A stretch of DNA of 64,000 nucleotides from Siderastrea radians (lineage: Eukaryota > Cnidaria > Anthozoa > Scleractinia > Rhizangiidae), in contig OZ024896.1 in assembly GCA_964017195.1 (NCBI GenBank), positions 186,001 through 250,000 of the forward strand, written 5' to 3'. Positions 36,607 to 44,900 of the stretch are shown one piece after another. The notes under the pieces were generated by a model, which was not told where the DNA came from, did no database searches, and worked only from the letters and a program-made list of their open reading frames with translations. The translations under genes and the position numbers were made by a program. Each line of letters opens with the position of its first letter. Position 1 is the first letter of the stretch.

Positions 36607-37278
36607 ACCAACCTTTTCAAGAAAGTGTCAATATCAATCAAAGTCTACAAGCACTTGGAAACACCATCGCCAAGCGAAGGAGCAACGTAAGAATCAAAAA
36701 ATGCTTAAATAGCATTTAATGCCGGTATACTTTAATTGAACTGATTTCTAATAAAGTTTAAACCTTGCTGAACTTTTTACATTACTGTATGCAAGCCGTT
36801 CATTTATTACTTCAACAATATAGGGACCCTTGTAAACTATAGGCCTATTAACTGATTTCTCGTTAAATGTTCGTTTATCGTATTTCTTTTATATTTAAAG
36901 GTATGTGCCATATCGCAATTCAAAACTTACGCGGATTTTACAGTCATCACTGGGTGGAAATGCCAAGACGTCAATTATCTACTCTTAAGGTAAAAAAAAC
37001 CGTAATAGAAAACTATTATAAGGATATATGAATTTCACTTGTCACATATTTATGCAAGCTGGGGAAAATTTATTTCAGTTGGAATAAGGGGTACAGATAG
37101 TTTTAGTGGTGCAATTGTGTCAAATTGATTTTTTTCTCCTTTTTTACTTCAACCGTCTTTTTTGTACTTAGAAACTGATCTTTGATACCCTGATGATGAT
37201 TTCTTATTTGATTATTTTGTTTTATTACAGTTTGCTAGTCGCGCAAAAAAAGTCAAGATTTGCCCAGAAGTTAATGAA
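36607..37278 (+). pseudogene. Kinesin motor-domain gene fragment (kinesin-7/CENP-E-like)
   Basis: Three exon-like segments with correct splice signals carry the end of a kinesin motor. 36,607-36,686 reads ESVNINQSLQALGNTIAKR (switch II/alpha-4 region). 36,901-36,989 reads YVPYRNSKLTRILQSSLGGN followed by AKTSII. 37,231-37,278 reads FASRAKKVKICPEVNE (motor end/neck). The second exon then loses about a dozen codons and shifts frame before TLK. The phases at the first junction also disagree. The P-loop half of the motor is absent. This is a decayed fragment. The CENP-E-like assignment rests on NYRDSKLTRIL-type wording and the neck start. Confidence 0.6.
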
Positions 37279-37599
37279 GTAAGCGTTACTTTCATCTTAT
37301 TTTTTTTTCTCTTCAGGTGTCAGATCTTGCAAGTCACCTGAAAAAGTGCAAACAGGCACAGGAAAATTTTCCAACAAACCATGGATGGAATTTGTGATTC
37401 CCATGATGGGAATTAGTCATTTCCCATGCTAAGGGATAACCCATTAATGGGTTTTACCTGCAGTTCCCATTTTACAGCGTTTCCCATTAATGTGAATTTG
37501 GCTTTGTAAATGTAAAATGAAGTTATTTCCATTAATGTTAATCAGCTTCAAGTACAGGTAATGGATATTTCAAAAACCATTATACGATTTTACGAAAAA

Positions 37600-37975
37600 A
37601 CCATTCATGGACAAAATGCACTTTCCAGTAATGGTATTTAGAGTGACACTATTATCTGAATTTCCATGAATGTAATTATATTTTGTGGATGTGATTCATT
37701 ATAATTCCATTAATGGTAATCACAGTAACATACATTGCAAAGTCCATTCTAGGAGTTTACACAAAAGCCATTCATGGACAAAATGCACTTTCCAGTAATG
37801 GTATTGAGAGTGACACTATTATCTGAATTTCCATGAATGTAATTATATTTTGTGGATGTGATTCATCATAATTCCATTAATGGTAATCACAGTAACATAT
37901 ATTGCAAAGTCCATTCTAGGAGTTTACACAAAAACCATTCATGGACAAAATGCACTTCCCAATACTGTAATTAGA
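37600..37975. repeat. Tandem repeat, period about 168 nt
   Basis: The unit starting 'ccattcatggacaaaatgca' begins at 37,601, 37,769 and 37,936. The first two units are over 95% identical; the third is partial. The surroundings (37,380-38,040) are rich in 'ttaatgg'/'ccatt' words. No coding capacity. Confidence 0.7.
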
Positions 37976-38395
37976 TTAAACTTACATCTGAATTTCCAGC
38001 CCATTTCCCCCTAAGTCAACATATCTTAATTGATGTGATTATATTTTCTGGATGGTAGAGTTCGTTAAATTCCAATGATCATTCAAAGAAAGATTCATAG
38101 CATTTCCCATACCACATTCTTTTCCACACATATAACTGATAAGTTGTCCACCAATGATATTTTTCGCACCATTAAAATTGACAAAAAACAGGTGAGGTAA
38201 TATAGTTGAATGGTTTCTCAAATAATTTACCGCTGTTAAGCAATGTTAGTGCCCTTTTACACTGTACATGTACAGTTAACTACACTAATATATCTTTGTT
38301 TCATTAGAAAGATCAACTTCAGAAATTTGACATACAATTATGGTTAAGTCCATGGAAGTGTTTATAAATTATTACTAATTTAACAGTTTACTTCC

Positions 38396-38884
38396 TCAAA
38401 TTAACAATTCAAATGCTTCCTCTTTCCATTCTCCATAGGCTGAATTCAAAATACAATCCCATGAAACAGAGTCATGTGCATGACGTGTGTTGCAATATGG
38501 AATAAATAGCACTTGTCCTGGCCTGTCTTCATCTTTCCTGTTGTAAAGCACTCTTACAGTTCTTGATCTTTCCTGAATTGTGAGTACTTTGGCTAACCAG
38601 GGATCAGGGTCATCTCCTTTGATGAATATCATGTCATTTTGTTGGGGAAAGAAAGGCACAGTGATGTCGGCAAGTGACATAGGCAGTTTTTCCCTTTGAA
38701 AATCGATCACTGTTCTTGAATTGGAATTGGAAATTTGGTCTGAGTTGTAGAGGATTACCTTGCGGGAAATTGCTGTTACAGGGGCAATCATATGTTCATG
38801 AACTGACACATCAACCAGATCACCTCCACTAAAAGGATCTGTCAAAGTGCAACCCTCCTCATCCAGCAACTTCTTGCACTTCAT
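38396..38884 (-). CDS. Unrecognised 162-aa frame, probably transposon-derived
   Basis: From ATG 38,884 the frame encodes MKCKKLLDEEGCTLTDPFSG, then a hydrophilic region, then FFPQQNDMIFIKGDDPDPWLA, VRVLYNRKDEDRPGQVLFIP and a conserved-looking end around SVSWDCILN. The alternating strand pattern after residue 85 suggests a small beta-barrel. Similar tails occur in multicopy cnidarian transposon proteins, from memory. The frame is also open for 18 codons upstream of the ATG, so it may be an internal exon. Confidence 0.4.
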   Translation of the reverse strand: MKCKKLLDEEGCTLTDPFSGGDLVDVSVHEHMIAPVTAISRKVILYNSDQISNSNSRTVIDFQREKLPMSLADITVPFFPQQNDMIFIKGDDPDPWLAKVLTIQERSRTVRVLYNRKDEDRPGQVLFIPYCNTRHAHDSVSWDCILNSAYGEWKEEAFELLI

Positions 38885-39009
38885 TGCTTTCACAAGTTTT
38901 ACAGTTTTTCCTTCAATCCAACTCCTTCAGCAGTTTCTCAGTTTCCCTCCAGTTTTTTGTCCAGTAGAGTATATGTAAGGTACTTCAGAGGATTTAATTA
39001 GCATACTAA

Positions 39010-39305
39010 TGAGGTAACCCTAGCCCGCGAAGCGGGCCTAACCCTAACCTTAATTTATGCGTAACCCTAACCCGCCATCTTGGATTTAACCCTAAGTTTA
39101 TTTTGGTTTTCTAAGTCGCCATCTTGGATTTAACCCTAAGTTTATTTTGGTTTTCTAAGTCGCCATCTTGGATCGGGAAGGTTTCTTCTCCGAAGTCGCC
39201 ATTTTGTTTTTAACCCTAATTTATTCTATCGGGAAGGTTTCTTGTTCGGTCGCCATTTTGTTTATTTCTTACGAAGCAAAGCTTCTAACCCTAACCCTTC
39301 CCCGT
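39010..39305. repeat. CCCTAA-rich flank with 44-bp tandem repeats
   Basis: AACCCTAA words occur about seven times. A 44-bp unit starting CGCCATCTTGGATTTAACCC begins at 39,073, 39,117 and 39,161 (the last partial). A strong hairpin GCCCGC-GAA-GCGGGC lies at 39,023-39,037. This is where host-like sequence stops and element sequence starts, so it may be the terminal region of the virus-like element. The matching right end is outside the window. Confidence 0.5.
39269..39286. repeat. GAAGC mini-hairpin, copy 1
   Basis: TTACGAAGCAAAGCTTCT: a 5-bp stem GAAGC/GCTTC around an AAA triloop. First of eight copies inside the element. Confidence 0.8.
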
Positions 39306-39384
39306 TTTAAAGTCACTGAGTGACTGTAAGTCATCTTTGTGACTTTATCCCTCTTACTTAGAAAAAAGAAAAAAGAATTTGGGA

Positions 39385-39470
39385 TGCTGCTGCTGGATTC
39401 GAACCTGCAAGATGAGAAGAGAATTAGAATTAGTAACCTGTTACCTACCTACCTGCGCCACGCCGCGGCG
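39385..39470 (-). tRNA. Degenerate tRNA-like gene
   Basis: On the minus strand an A-box-like TGGCGCAGGTAGG and a perfect B box GGTTCGAATCC are about 50 nt apart. The T arm is one mismatch from perfect. The acceptor stem does not pair and the anticodon arm is weak (a possible loop CTAATTC). It is a tRNA relic or a Pol III promoter, grouped with two intact tRNA genes 200-400 nt away. Confidence 0.35.
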
Positions 39471-39546
39471 GGCTGAGAAACGACTCAAATAAAATCTATA
39501 GAATGGTTCGGACAATTTGCATACGAATCATAACAAAGTTTAATTC

Positions 39547-39564
39547 TTACGAAGCGAAGCTTCT
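39547..39564. repeat. GAAGC mini-hairpin, copy 2
   Basis: TTACGAAGCGAAGCTTCT: stem GAAGC/GCTTC, triloop GAA. It contains GCGAAGC, known as an unusually stable DNA mini-hairpin. It lies between the tRNA relic and tRNA-Ala. Confidence 0.8.
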
Positions 39565-39628
39565 ATTGTTCTCGAATTACCATACGGACCAAAACAAAGT
39601 TTATAATTTTTAAAAAGAAAAAAGAATT

Positions 39629-39701
39629 TGGAGGCGCAAGGATTCGAACCCCGGACCCTCCGCATGCAAAGCGGATGCTCTACCAACTGAGCTACACCCC
39701 C
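39629..39701 (-). tRNA. tRNA-Ala (TGC)
   Basis: 73 nt. The acceptor GGGGGTG pairs with CGCCTCC (two G-T pairs). D arm GCTCAGTTGGTAGAGC, anticodon loop TTTGCAT, T arm with GGTTCGAATCC, discriminator A. No intron. It is intact in all arms. Confidence 0.9.
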
Positions 39702-39736
39702 ATTAGATGTTATTTTATTTTATTTAAAGTAAGACA

Positions 39737-39808
39737 TGCAGAATGGCGCAGTGGGAGCGTACTGGGCTCATAACCCAGAGGTCCGAGGATCGAAACCTCG
39801 TTCTGCTA
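39737..39808 (+). tRNA. tRNA-Met (CAT), initiator type
   Basis: 72 nt. The anticodon arm CTGGG-CTCATAA-CCCAG has the three G-C pairs of initiator tRNAs. The T loop reads ATCGAAA instead of TTCGAAT, the eukaryotic initiator hallmark. The acceptor pairs GCAGAA with TTCTGC; position 1 is T opposite T72 instead of the usual A1-U72. It may therefore be a diverged or captured copy. Confidence 0.85.
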
Positions 39809-39819
39809 TTTTTGGTTTC

Positions 39820-39838
39820 TTATAAAGCGAAGCTTTTA
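39820..39838. repeat. GAAGC mini-hairpin, copy 3 (compensated)
   Basis: TTATAAAGCGAAGCTTTT: the stem is AAAGC/GCTTT. Both outer bases changed together relative to other copies, which preserves pairing. It lies 12 nt after tRNA-Met. Confidence 0.75.
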
Positions 39839-39926
39839 TTCTTTCAATCGTTTCGATTGCGCAAAATATTTTTTGCTAGACACAAAACTATCGTTTTGTT
39901 TGGTCATCACTTTATTAAAATGTTGT

Positions 39927-39968
39927 GGTTCTTAAAAGAACCGTTGGTTTTTGGCTCCTAAAAGAGCC
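39927..39968 (-). terminator. Two histone-type 3' stem-loops plus downstream box
   Basis: On the minus strand, 3 nt after the stop of the gene ending at 39,972, GGCTCTTTTAGGAGCC (39,968-39,953) is followed by GGTTCTTTTAAGAACC (39,942-39,927) and then, near 39,900-39,915, AATAAAGTGATGACCA. The stem-loop matches the metazoan histone mRNA 3'-end consensus. The downstream box recurs after the other copies. Confidence 0.75.
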
Positions 39969-39971
39969 GAG

Positions 39972-40394
39972 TTAGAAGTGAACAGTGACAATTTCTTGGG
40001 TGATTTTCTTGATGTAGGCTTGAGTGGATGGTTTCAGTAGTTCTTTTCTGTAGAGGCAGAGAAACGGGTGGGTTGGACGTTGACAGCGGACAAACCGATG
40101 CCAGATCTTCTTTCCCTCTTTCTTGGTTTTCTGCTGGTAAAGTCTCGCTACATACCACTGCTGCGTGTCTTCATCGTAGACAAAAGTCTTCTTCTTTAAC
40201 AGGATACAGGTTTGAATCAGGATACCCGTAGAATCATACAAATGATAGCGTTTGGAATCTAATAAACCAAATCCACAAACAGTCTCTTCGTTTTCAAGCA
40301 TAGGTAAAATTTGTTGAAAAGCCTCAACCTTAAGTGGAGGAATTTTGAAACCGAAATAGGAATTGACTTGATCAAAAAGTTGTTTAGTCTCCAT
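39972..40394 (-). CDS. Rossmann/SLOG-like protein A (divergent)
   Basis: 140 aa from ATG 40,394. The block ETVCGFGLLDSKRYHLYDST plus KKKTFVYDEDTQQWYVARL parallels the AFG.L.E......GG.GW..Q.A......VYVYD....W block of the two proteins at 58,166 and 58,818. Here the Gly-rich GW segment is degraded (STGILIQTC). The family resembles small Rossmann-type SLOG/YpsA nucleotide-binding proteins carried by phages and large viruses; the role is unknown. A TATAAG box overlaps the stop codon of the upstream gene, and a TCATTCTAC motif precedes the ATG. The transcript would end in the histone-type stem-loop. Confidence 0.7.
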   Translation of the reverse strand: METKQLFDQVNSYFGFKIPPLKVEAFQQILPMLENEETVCGFGLLDSKRYHLYDSTGILIQTCILLKKKTFVYDEDTQQWYVARLYQQKTKKEGKKIWHRFVRCQRPTHPFLCLYRKELLKPSTQAYIKKITQEIVTVHF

Positions 40395-40398
40395 GGTA

Positions 40399-40434
40399 GT
40401 AGAATGAATAAACTCTGAAAACGTTCAGCTTATA
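40399..40434 (-). promoter_or_regulatory. Promoter of the 39,972-40,394 gene
   Basis: Reading down the minus strand: TATAAG (40,434-40,429), ACGTTTTCAG (40,424-40,415), TCATTCTAC (40,407-40,399), ATG at 40,394. The same three blocks in the same order precede the gene starting at 57,451. The TATAAG overlaps the stop of the gene at 40,430. Confidence 0.65.
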
Positions 40435-41011
40435 TGAGTTTGTCGCCCCGCTCTTTTAATTGATTTTGTAACCATTGAAAAAATAAAAAGGTTTCTTGTT
40501 TGGGACAATGAATAAACTTAAAGGTGTCTTGTTTATGATGCCCGCATGATTTTCCCGGTGGATAACAATGATCACGAAGCGGTGGATAACCATAAAGCGA
40601 ATCGGCTTTCGGACAACCAAACTCTTCTAAGTTTACCGACGGTAATCCCATCTTGTCAAGTAAATCTTTTTCTAAATGTCCGCCTTTGTAAGCCACAACA
40701 CCACCGCGGTAGAGCGCCCGAATTACACCCTCAAGATCTCGTTGCGGTAAAGCCGCTTCTTGGAAACTGGCCTCAAAGCGTAAACCGTGCACGTGGTGGT
40801 AGACGCATTTGACCGTTCGCCGATCTTTATAATTTAAATCGCGGTAGCGTAGGCGAGAATAAAAATGTTGACTATCATTTTCACCTTGCATTGTACACCA
40901 ACCTAACTCGCGAACGATAAAACCGCTAGAAAGACGAAAGCCTTCCAGATCAATAATCAATGTGATCTCTTCCATATCTTTTCTAAAATAAAACTTTGTT
41001 CTCTCGGTCAT
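40430..41011 (-). CDS. DEDDh exonuclease-like protein
   Basis: 193 aa from ATG 41,011. The segment TLIIDLEGF (residues 17-25) gives the D-x-E of exonuclease motif I. Then come RTVKCVYHHVHGLRFE, GGVVAYKGGHLEKDLLDKM and LEEFGCPKADSL, and a Cys/His-containing end. This order matches a family of uncharacterised DEDD/RNase-H-fold-like proteins multicopy in cnidarians and arthropods and often tied to mobile elements, from memory. The third acidic residue and final His were not placed with confidence. It is divergently arranged with the DNA polymerase across a 1-kb regulatory region. Activity is inferred. Confidence 0.55.
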   Translation of the reverse strand: MTERTKFYFRKDMEEITLIIDLEGFRLSSGFIVRELGWCTMQGENDSQHFYSRLRYRDLNYKDRRTVKCVYHHVHGLRFEASFQEAALPQRDLEGVIRALYRGGVVAYKGGHLEKDLLDKMGLPSVNLEEFGCPKADSLYGYPPLRDHCYPPGKSCGHHKQDTFKFIHCPKQETFLFFQWLQNQLKERGDKLI

Positions 41012-41089
41012 TGATATTATAAAATCGCATAAGCGAAAAGAACAATGAAGCGGGCTTGCCCGAACATGTCGCTAACCGACACAATAGAA

Positions 41090-41172
41090 CTCGACGTCAG
41101 AATAGAGCTACACCCAATTCAATAGAAACTACGTCACAGCTGCACCCAATTCAATAGAACCCACGTCACAAT
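41090..41172. promoter_or_regulatory. ACGTCA cluster upstream of the polymerase promoter
   Basis: Three diverged repeats of about 33 nt carry ACGTCA-type half sites followed by 'caatag' or 'cagctgc' (41,094, 41,132, 41,163). The same 'cgtcacaatag' word marks the 72-bp repeats at 57.6-57.8 kb. They probably bind the same CREB/ATF-type factor. Confidence 0.5.
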
Positions 41173-41200
41173 AGACGCGCGCGTGCGACCCAAAATTTGT

Positions 41201-41230
41201 TATAAAAACCCGCGATTTTCAGTCAGTTTA
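41201..41230 (+). promoter_or_regulatory. DNA polymerase promoter (TATA + initiator)
   Basis: TATAAAAACC at 41,201 is followed by GCGATTTTCAGTCAGTT, an initiator-like sequence about 20 nt downstream. The ATTTTCAG word matches the ACGTTTTCAG box of other promoters in the element. Transcription from here needs splicing to reach the polymerase ATG. Confidence 0.6.
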
Positions 41231-41621
41231 TCCCAAACCTTGAGACGAGTTACTGTTATCAGCCACGAGTTTCGCAACAATCAAGAACCAAGCTAGAAGC
41301 CAAGAACTTGACGCTTTCAGCTACGCATTGGACCACGATTGTAAGTATCCTTTTACTTATCTACTAGAAAAAAACAATTCGGCTGATTTTCTTAAAAAAC
41401 CAACGAGCGCGAGGACGCGTAGGTTCGTTGTCAGTAGACATTCGCCTCAAGCAGCCTACTTTGTTGCCCAAAGCGTGTTTACTTATCAACAACCGCTACT
41501 GAAAACTCAAACCGTTGATTTTTCTGAAGAAAGTCCACCATTCTTAAAGTGTCTTTAAGTAGATAAAACGTGTATCAGTTTTAAATAGAAAAACTTTATC
41601 GAACGAACCAAAAACAAAATT

Positions 41622-41640
41622 AGAAGCTTTGCTTCGCAAG
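41622..41640. repeat. GAAGC mini-hairpin, copy 4 (reverse orientation)
   Basis: AGAAGCTTTGCTTCGCAAG; complement of the standard form with an AAA triloop. It lies within the inferred intron. Confidence 0.8.
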
Positions 41641-41673
41641 AAAAAGAGTCACTCGCTTTCTACGTGCCAAAAA

Positions 41674-41937
41674 CAAGTCACCCAACCAGGAAACAACCGC
41701 TCACGACTGGACTTAACTTACCAAAAAACAAGTTACCCAACCGGTGAACAACCGCTCACGACTGGACTTAACTTACCAAAAACAAGTTACCCAACCGGTG
41801 AACAACCGCTCACGACTGGACTTAACTTACCAAAAAACAAGTCACCCAACCGGTGAACAACCGCTTACGACTGGACTTAACTTACCAAAAACAAGTTACC
41901 CAACCGGTGAACAACCGCTCACGACTGGACTTAACTT
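41674..41937. repeat. 54/55-bp minisatellite, five units
   Basis: Units beginning CAAGTTACCCAACCGGTGAA start at 41,674, 41,729, 41,783, 41,838 and 41,892. The first is the most diverged. The unit length alternates 55 and 54 because an A run varies (A6 or A5), so frames through it are incidental. Confidence 0.85.
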
Positions 41938-41999
41938 TTTTCAAAAATTTTTTCTACGCCAAACTGATACACGGGTTTTTCCTTAACTTGTAGTCAAGT

Positions 42000-44900
42000 A
42001 TGGATACGTACATGGATTTGTTCGATGACGATGCGGTTTTACTGGAAGCCATGGAGGCATATGAAGACGGCGAGTTTGCGGACCGCGCGATGGAATTGTA
42101 TTTACGTCGGGAAGAGCAACGGGAATTTCAGCGACAACTAATTGAGCAGGATGGTGGAGCGGTCGATCCCAATCAACCAGGACGTTTCGAATTTGAACTG
42201 CAACCTCTCCCTCGCCGTACCAACCGTCGTTATGGAGTCGCCGAACGCAATTACAACGTGCAGCTTCGCCAAGTGGGGAACGTAGTAGATCAACTTGCAC
42301 CAGCTATCCGCGACGCGATGCAGCGTTCCGTCGCTCAAGTCCTGGATAATGACGCCATTCCAGACAACCACCGTCTTTTCTTTGACCTGTTCTCCAACCG
42401 TCTGGCCCAAGGTACCTACCGCTCTAATGGCATGACAGTGGGTGATTGGAGACACAACCCTAACCGCGTGGATGAGATCTTCAACAATTTACAGAACACT
42501 CTCAATAGTAACGAGGAATTTGTGATGAACGATACTTTCCATATGGAGGTAACTACCGTAGCGCCCGTCTACCGGAATGTCCGTGGTCGCCGCAACCGTG
42601 GAAGACGTAGTAAAGCCGCGTACCAAGGAATCACCAAGTTCCTCGCCACCAACAAGTCCATTATTAAGATCGATAACACTAAGGACAATATGTGTGCTGC
42701 TCGTGCCATCACTGCTTCTAAAGCTGCTATGGACTACCCCGCCAACCACCCTATGAGGAAAAAACTTATGAAAACAGAAAAGAAGATTTCAGACAAGACG
42801 CAGCGAGACGCAGCCCTCGCCTTATGTCAATCAGCTGGTGTCGACCCCGAGTGTGCCGTAGGCGCGGACGAGTTAGCGAAATTTCAAGCGGTCCTCACTG
42901 GCTACCAATTGGTCTGCATTTACAGTGGTCGTAATCACGAGGCGGTTGCGTTTTCCCCCTATGCTCCAGACAAGAAGGTCCTACCAATAGTGCATGTTGA
43001 CGACCATTATCATGGATGCCGCAGTCTGACCGGTTACCGTCAAACCTCGTATGTGTGCAAGTACTGTTTCCGTGGTTATGAAGTGGAGGGTCATCACCGA
43101 TGTGAGTCTGTGGAGAATGTGAAATTCTGCCCTTGCTGTAGACGCGATGAATGTCCCGGATTTCTAGAATCCCAACCGCAAGGGTTAAAACCTAAGCACA
43201 AGTGCGGTCCTTGTGGTCGATATTTCCATGGGGAAACCTGCTTCAACCATCACCTCAAGTTTAACGCAGCTGGTAAAGAATCACCCAGCGACAGCATCTG
43301 TCAGACCGTCCGTCGTTGCCCGCGCTGTAAGAAGATCAACCGCACTAAACAAGAGATCAAGTCCCACGTCTGCGGTTACGCCTCCTGTCCCACCTGTTTA
43401 GACTACGTGCTGTTAGAAGATCACAAATGCTTCATTGAAAGTGCAGGCAAAGTGCGGGCGAAACGTCAAGCAGCCGCTCTCGAGAAGAAACTGGCGAAAC
43501 GCCGCAAGAAGGCAGCAGAAGCCGCAGCCGCAGACGCAGATTCCGATGTGGAGCCCTCTGACCTAGCCGAAGAATTGTTTGGAGAGGAAGAAGCAGACAA
43601 CCTCAAAGAACCTAATCCGTACTATGACAATCCACCGATTCACGTCTATTATGACATTGAAGCACAGCAAGAAACAGGGACGCACGTGGCTAACCTCTTG
43701 ATCTATCAGACGGATCGGGGAGAGGAAGTGACCTTGTGGGGAGAAACCTGTATCGAACGCTTTATCAAAGAACTCAAGGAACTTAGTGACAAAAATCAAC
43801 GAAGAGTGATAGCGATCGCCCACAACATGCAAGCCTACGATGGCTACTTTGTCGTCAACGAAATGTACCGCGACGGATTAGAAGTCTCTCAGATACGCAA
43901 TGGGGCTAAGATTTTAGAACTCGAGCATTTTCATGTTCGCTTCATAGATTCATTAAATTTCTTCGCCATGCCGTTGAAGGCGTTCCCAGCTACCTTCGGT
44001 CTCAGCTACAAGGACTCGAACGGAGAGGAACTGCACTACGCCAAGGGATACTTCCCGCATCTTTTCAATACCAAGCAGAATGAAGACTACGTAGGACCGC
44101 TACCTGACAAGTCCTTCTACATGCCGGAGACCATGGGAGTAGATGATCTCAAAAAGTTCGAAAAGTGGCATGCGGATCAAGTCAAGAGCAATGCTGTGTT
44201 TGATATGCGTCGAGACATTAAGAGTTACTGTGCTATGGATGTCACCATATTACGTGAAGGTTGTCAAACCTTTCAAAAACTGTTCCAGAAGGAGACGGAG
44301 ACTGTGGACGCCAAAGGAAACCTCATCCCAGGTTTTAATCCATTTGATCATGTTACTATCGCGAGTGCGTGTAATCGGGACATGATAAACCGTACGGACG
44401 ACAACACCATTGCTTCTGAACCTCCGTACGGCTGGGCTGGTCTGAAGGGGAATCAGTCAAAACAAGCTCTGGAATGGCTTCTCTGGATGCAACATCAAAA
44501 ACTTCAAGATTACACAACGGAGCAAGAACAGCAAGATGATGAAATGAAAGTCCCTCACTCTGAACGCGCCTACTTCATCCAGCACGCAGCCAATGGGGGC
44601 GAGAAAGTGATCCAGTACTGCGGTCAAGTGGACGGATTCTGCCAGAGCACCAACACCATTTACGAGTTTCAAGGATGCTTCTGGCATGGTTGTCAGACAT
44701 GCTTCCCAAACAGAACCGAGAGGCATACCCGACTGGACAACCGACAGATGTACGAAGTCCGCGAGGTCACCCGCGAGAAAGTCGCTAAACTCCGTAGCTG
44801 TGGGTACGAAGTCGTAGAAATGTGGTCCTGTCAATGGGAGGAGCAGAAAAAGCAGAACCCGGAGATTGCTGCCTTCGTGAAGAATTTAAGCCTCAAAGAC

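Larger units (their letters stand above)
41341..41993 (+). other. Probable 5'-UTR intron of the DNA polymerase gene
   Basis: A strong donor (GTAAGTAT at 41,341) and a pyrimidine-rich acceptor (CTTAACTTGTAG, ending 41,993) flank 653 nt. The polymerase ATG is at 42,000, six nt after the acceptor. The leader 41,220-41,340 has no ATG-started frame of note. The intron holds a GAAGC mini-hairpin and five minisatellite units. Splicing is inferred from sequence only. Confidence 0.6.

Noticed and set aside
39269..39286. Considered as a short CRISPR-like repeat set with the other GAAGC copies
   Set aside because: Spacing runs from 80 nt to 10 kb and orientation varies; there is no array and no cas gene.
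41629..41986. Two overlapping + frames with repeated 'TGLNLPK' peptides
   Set aside because: They arise from the 54/55-bp minisatellite in the inferred intron; the frame changes with each A-run length difference.
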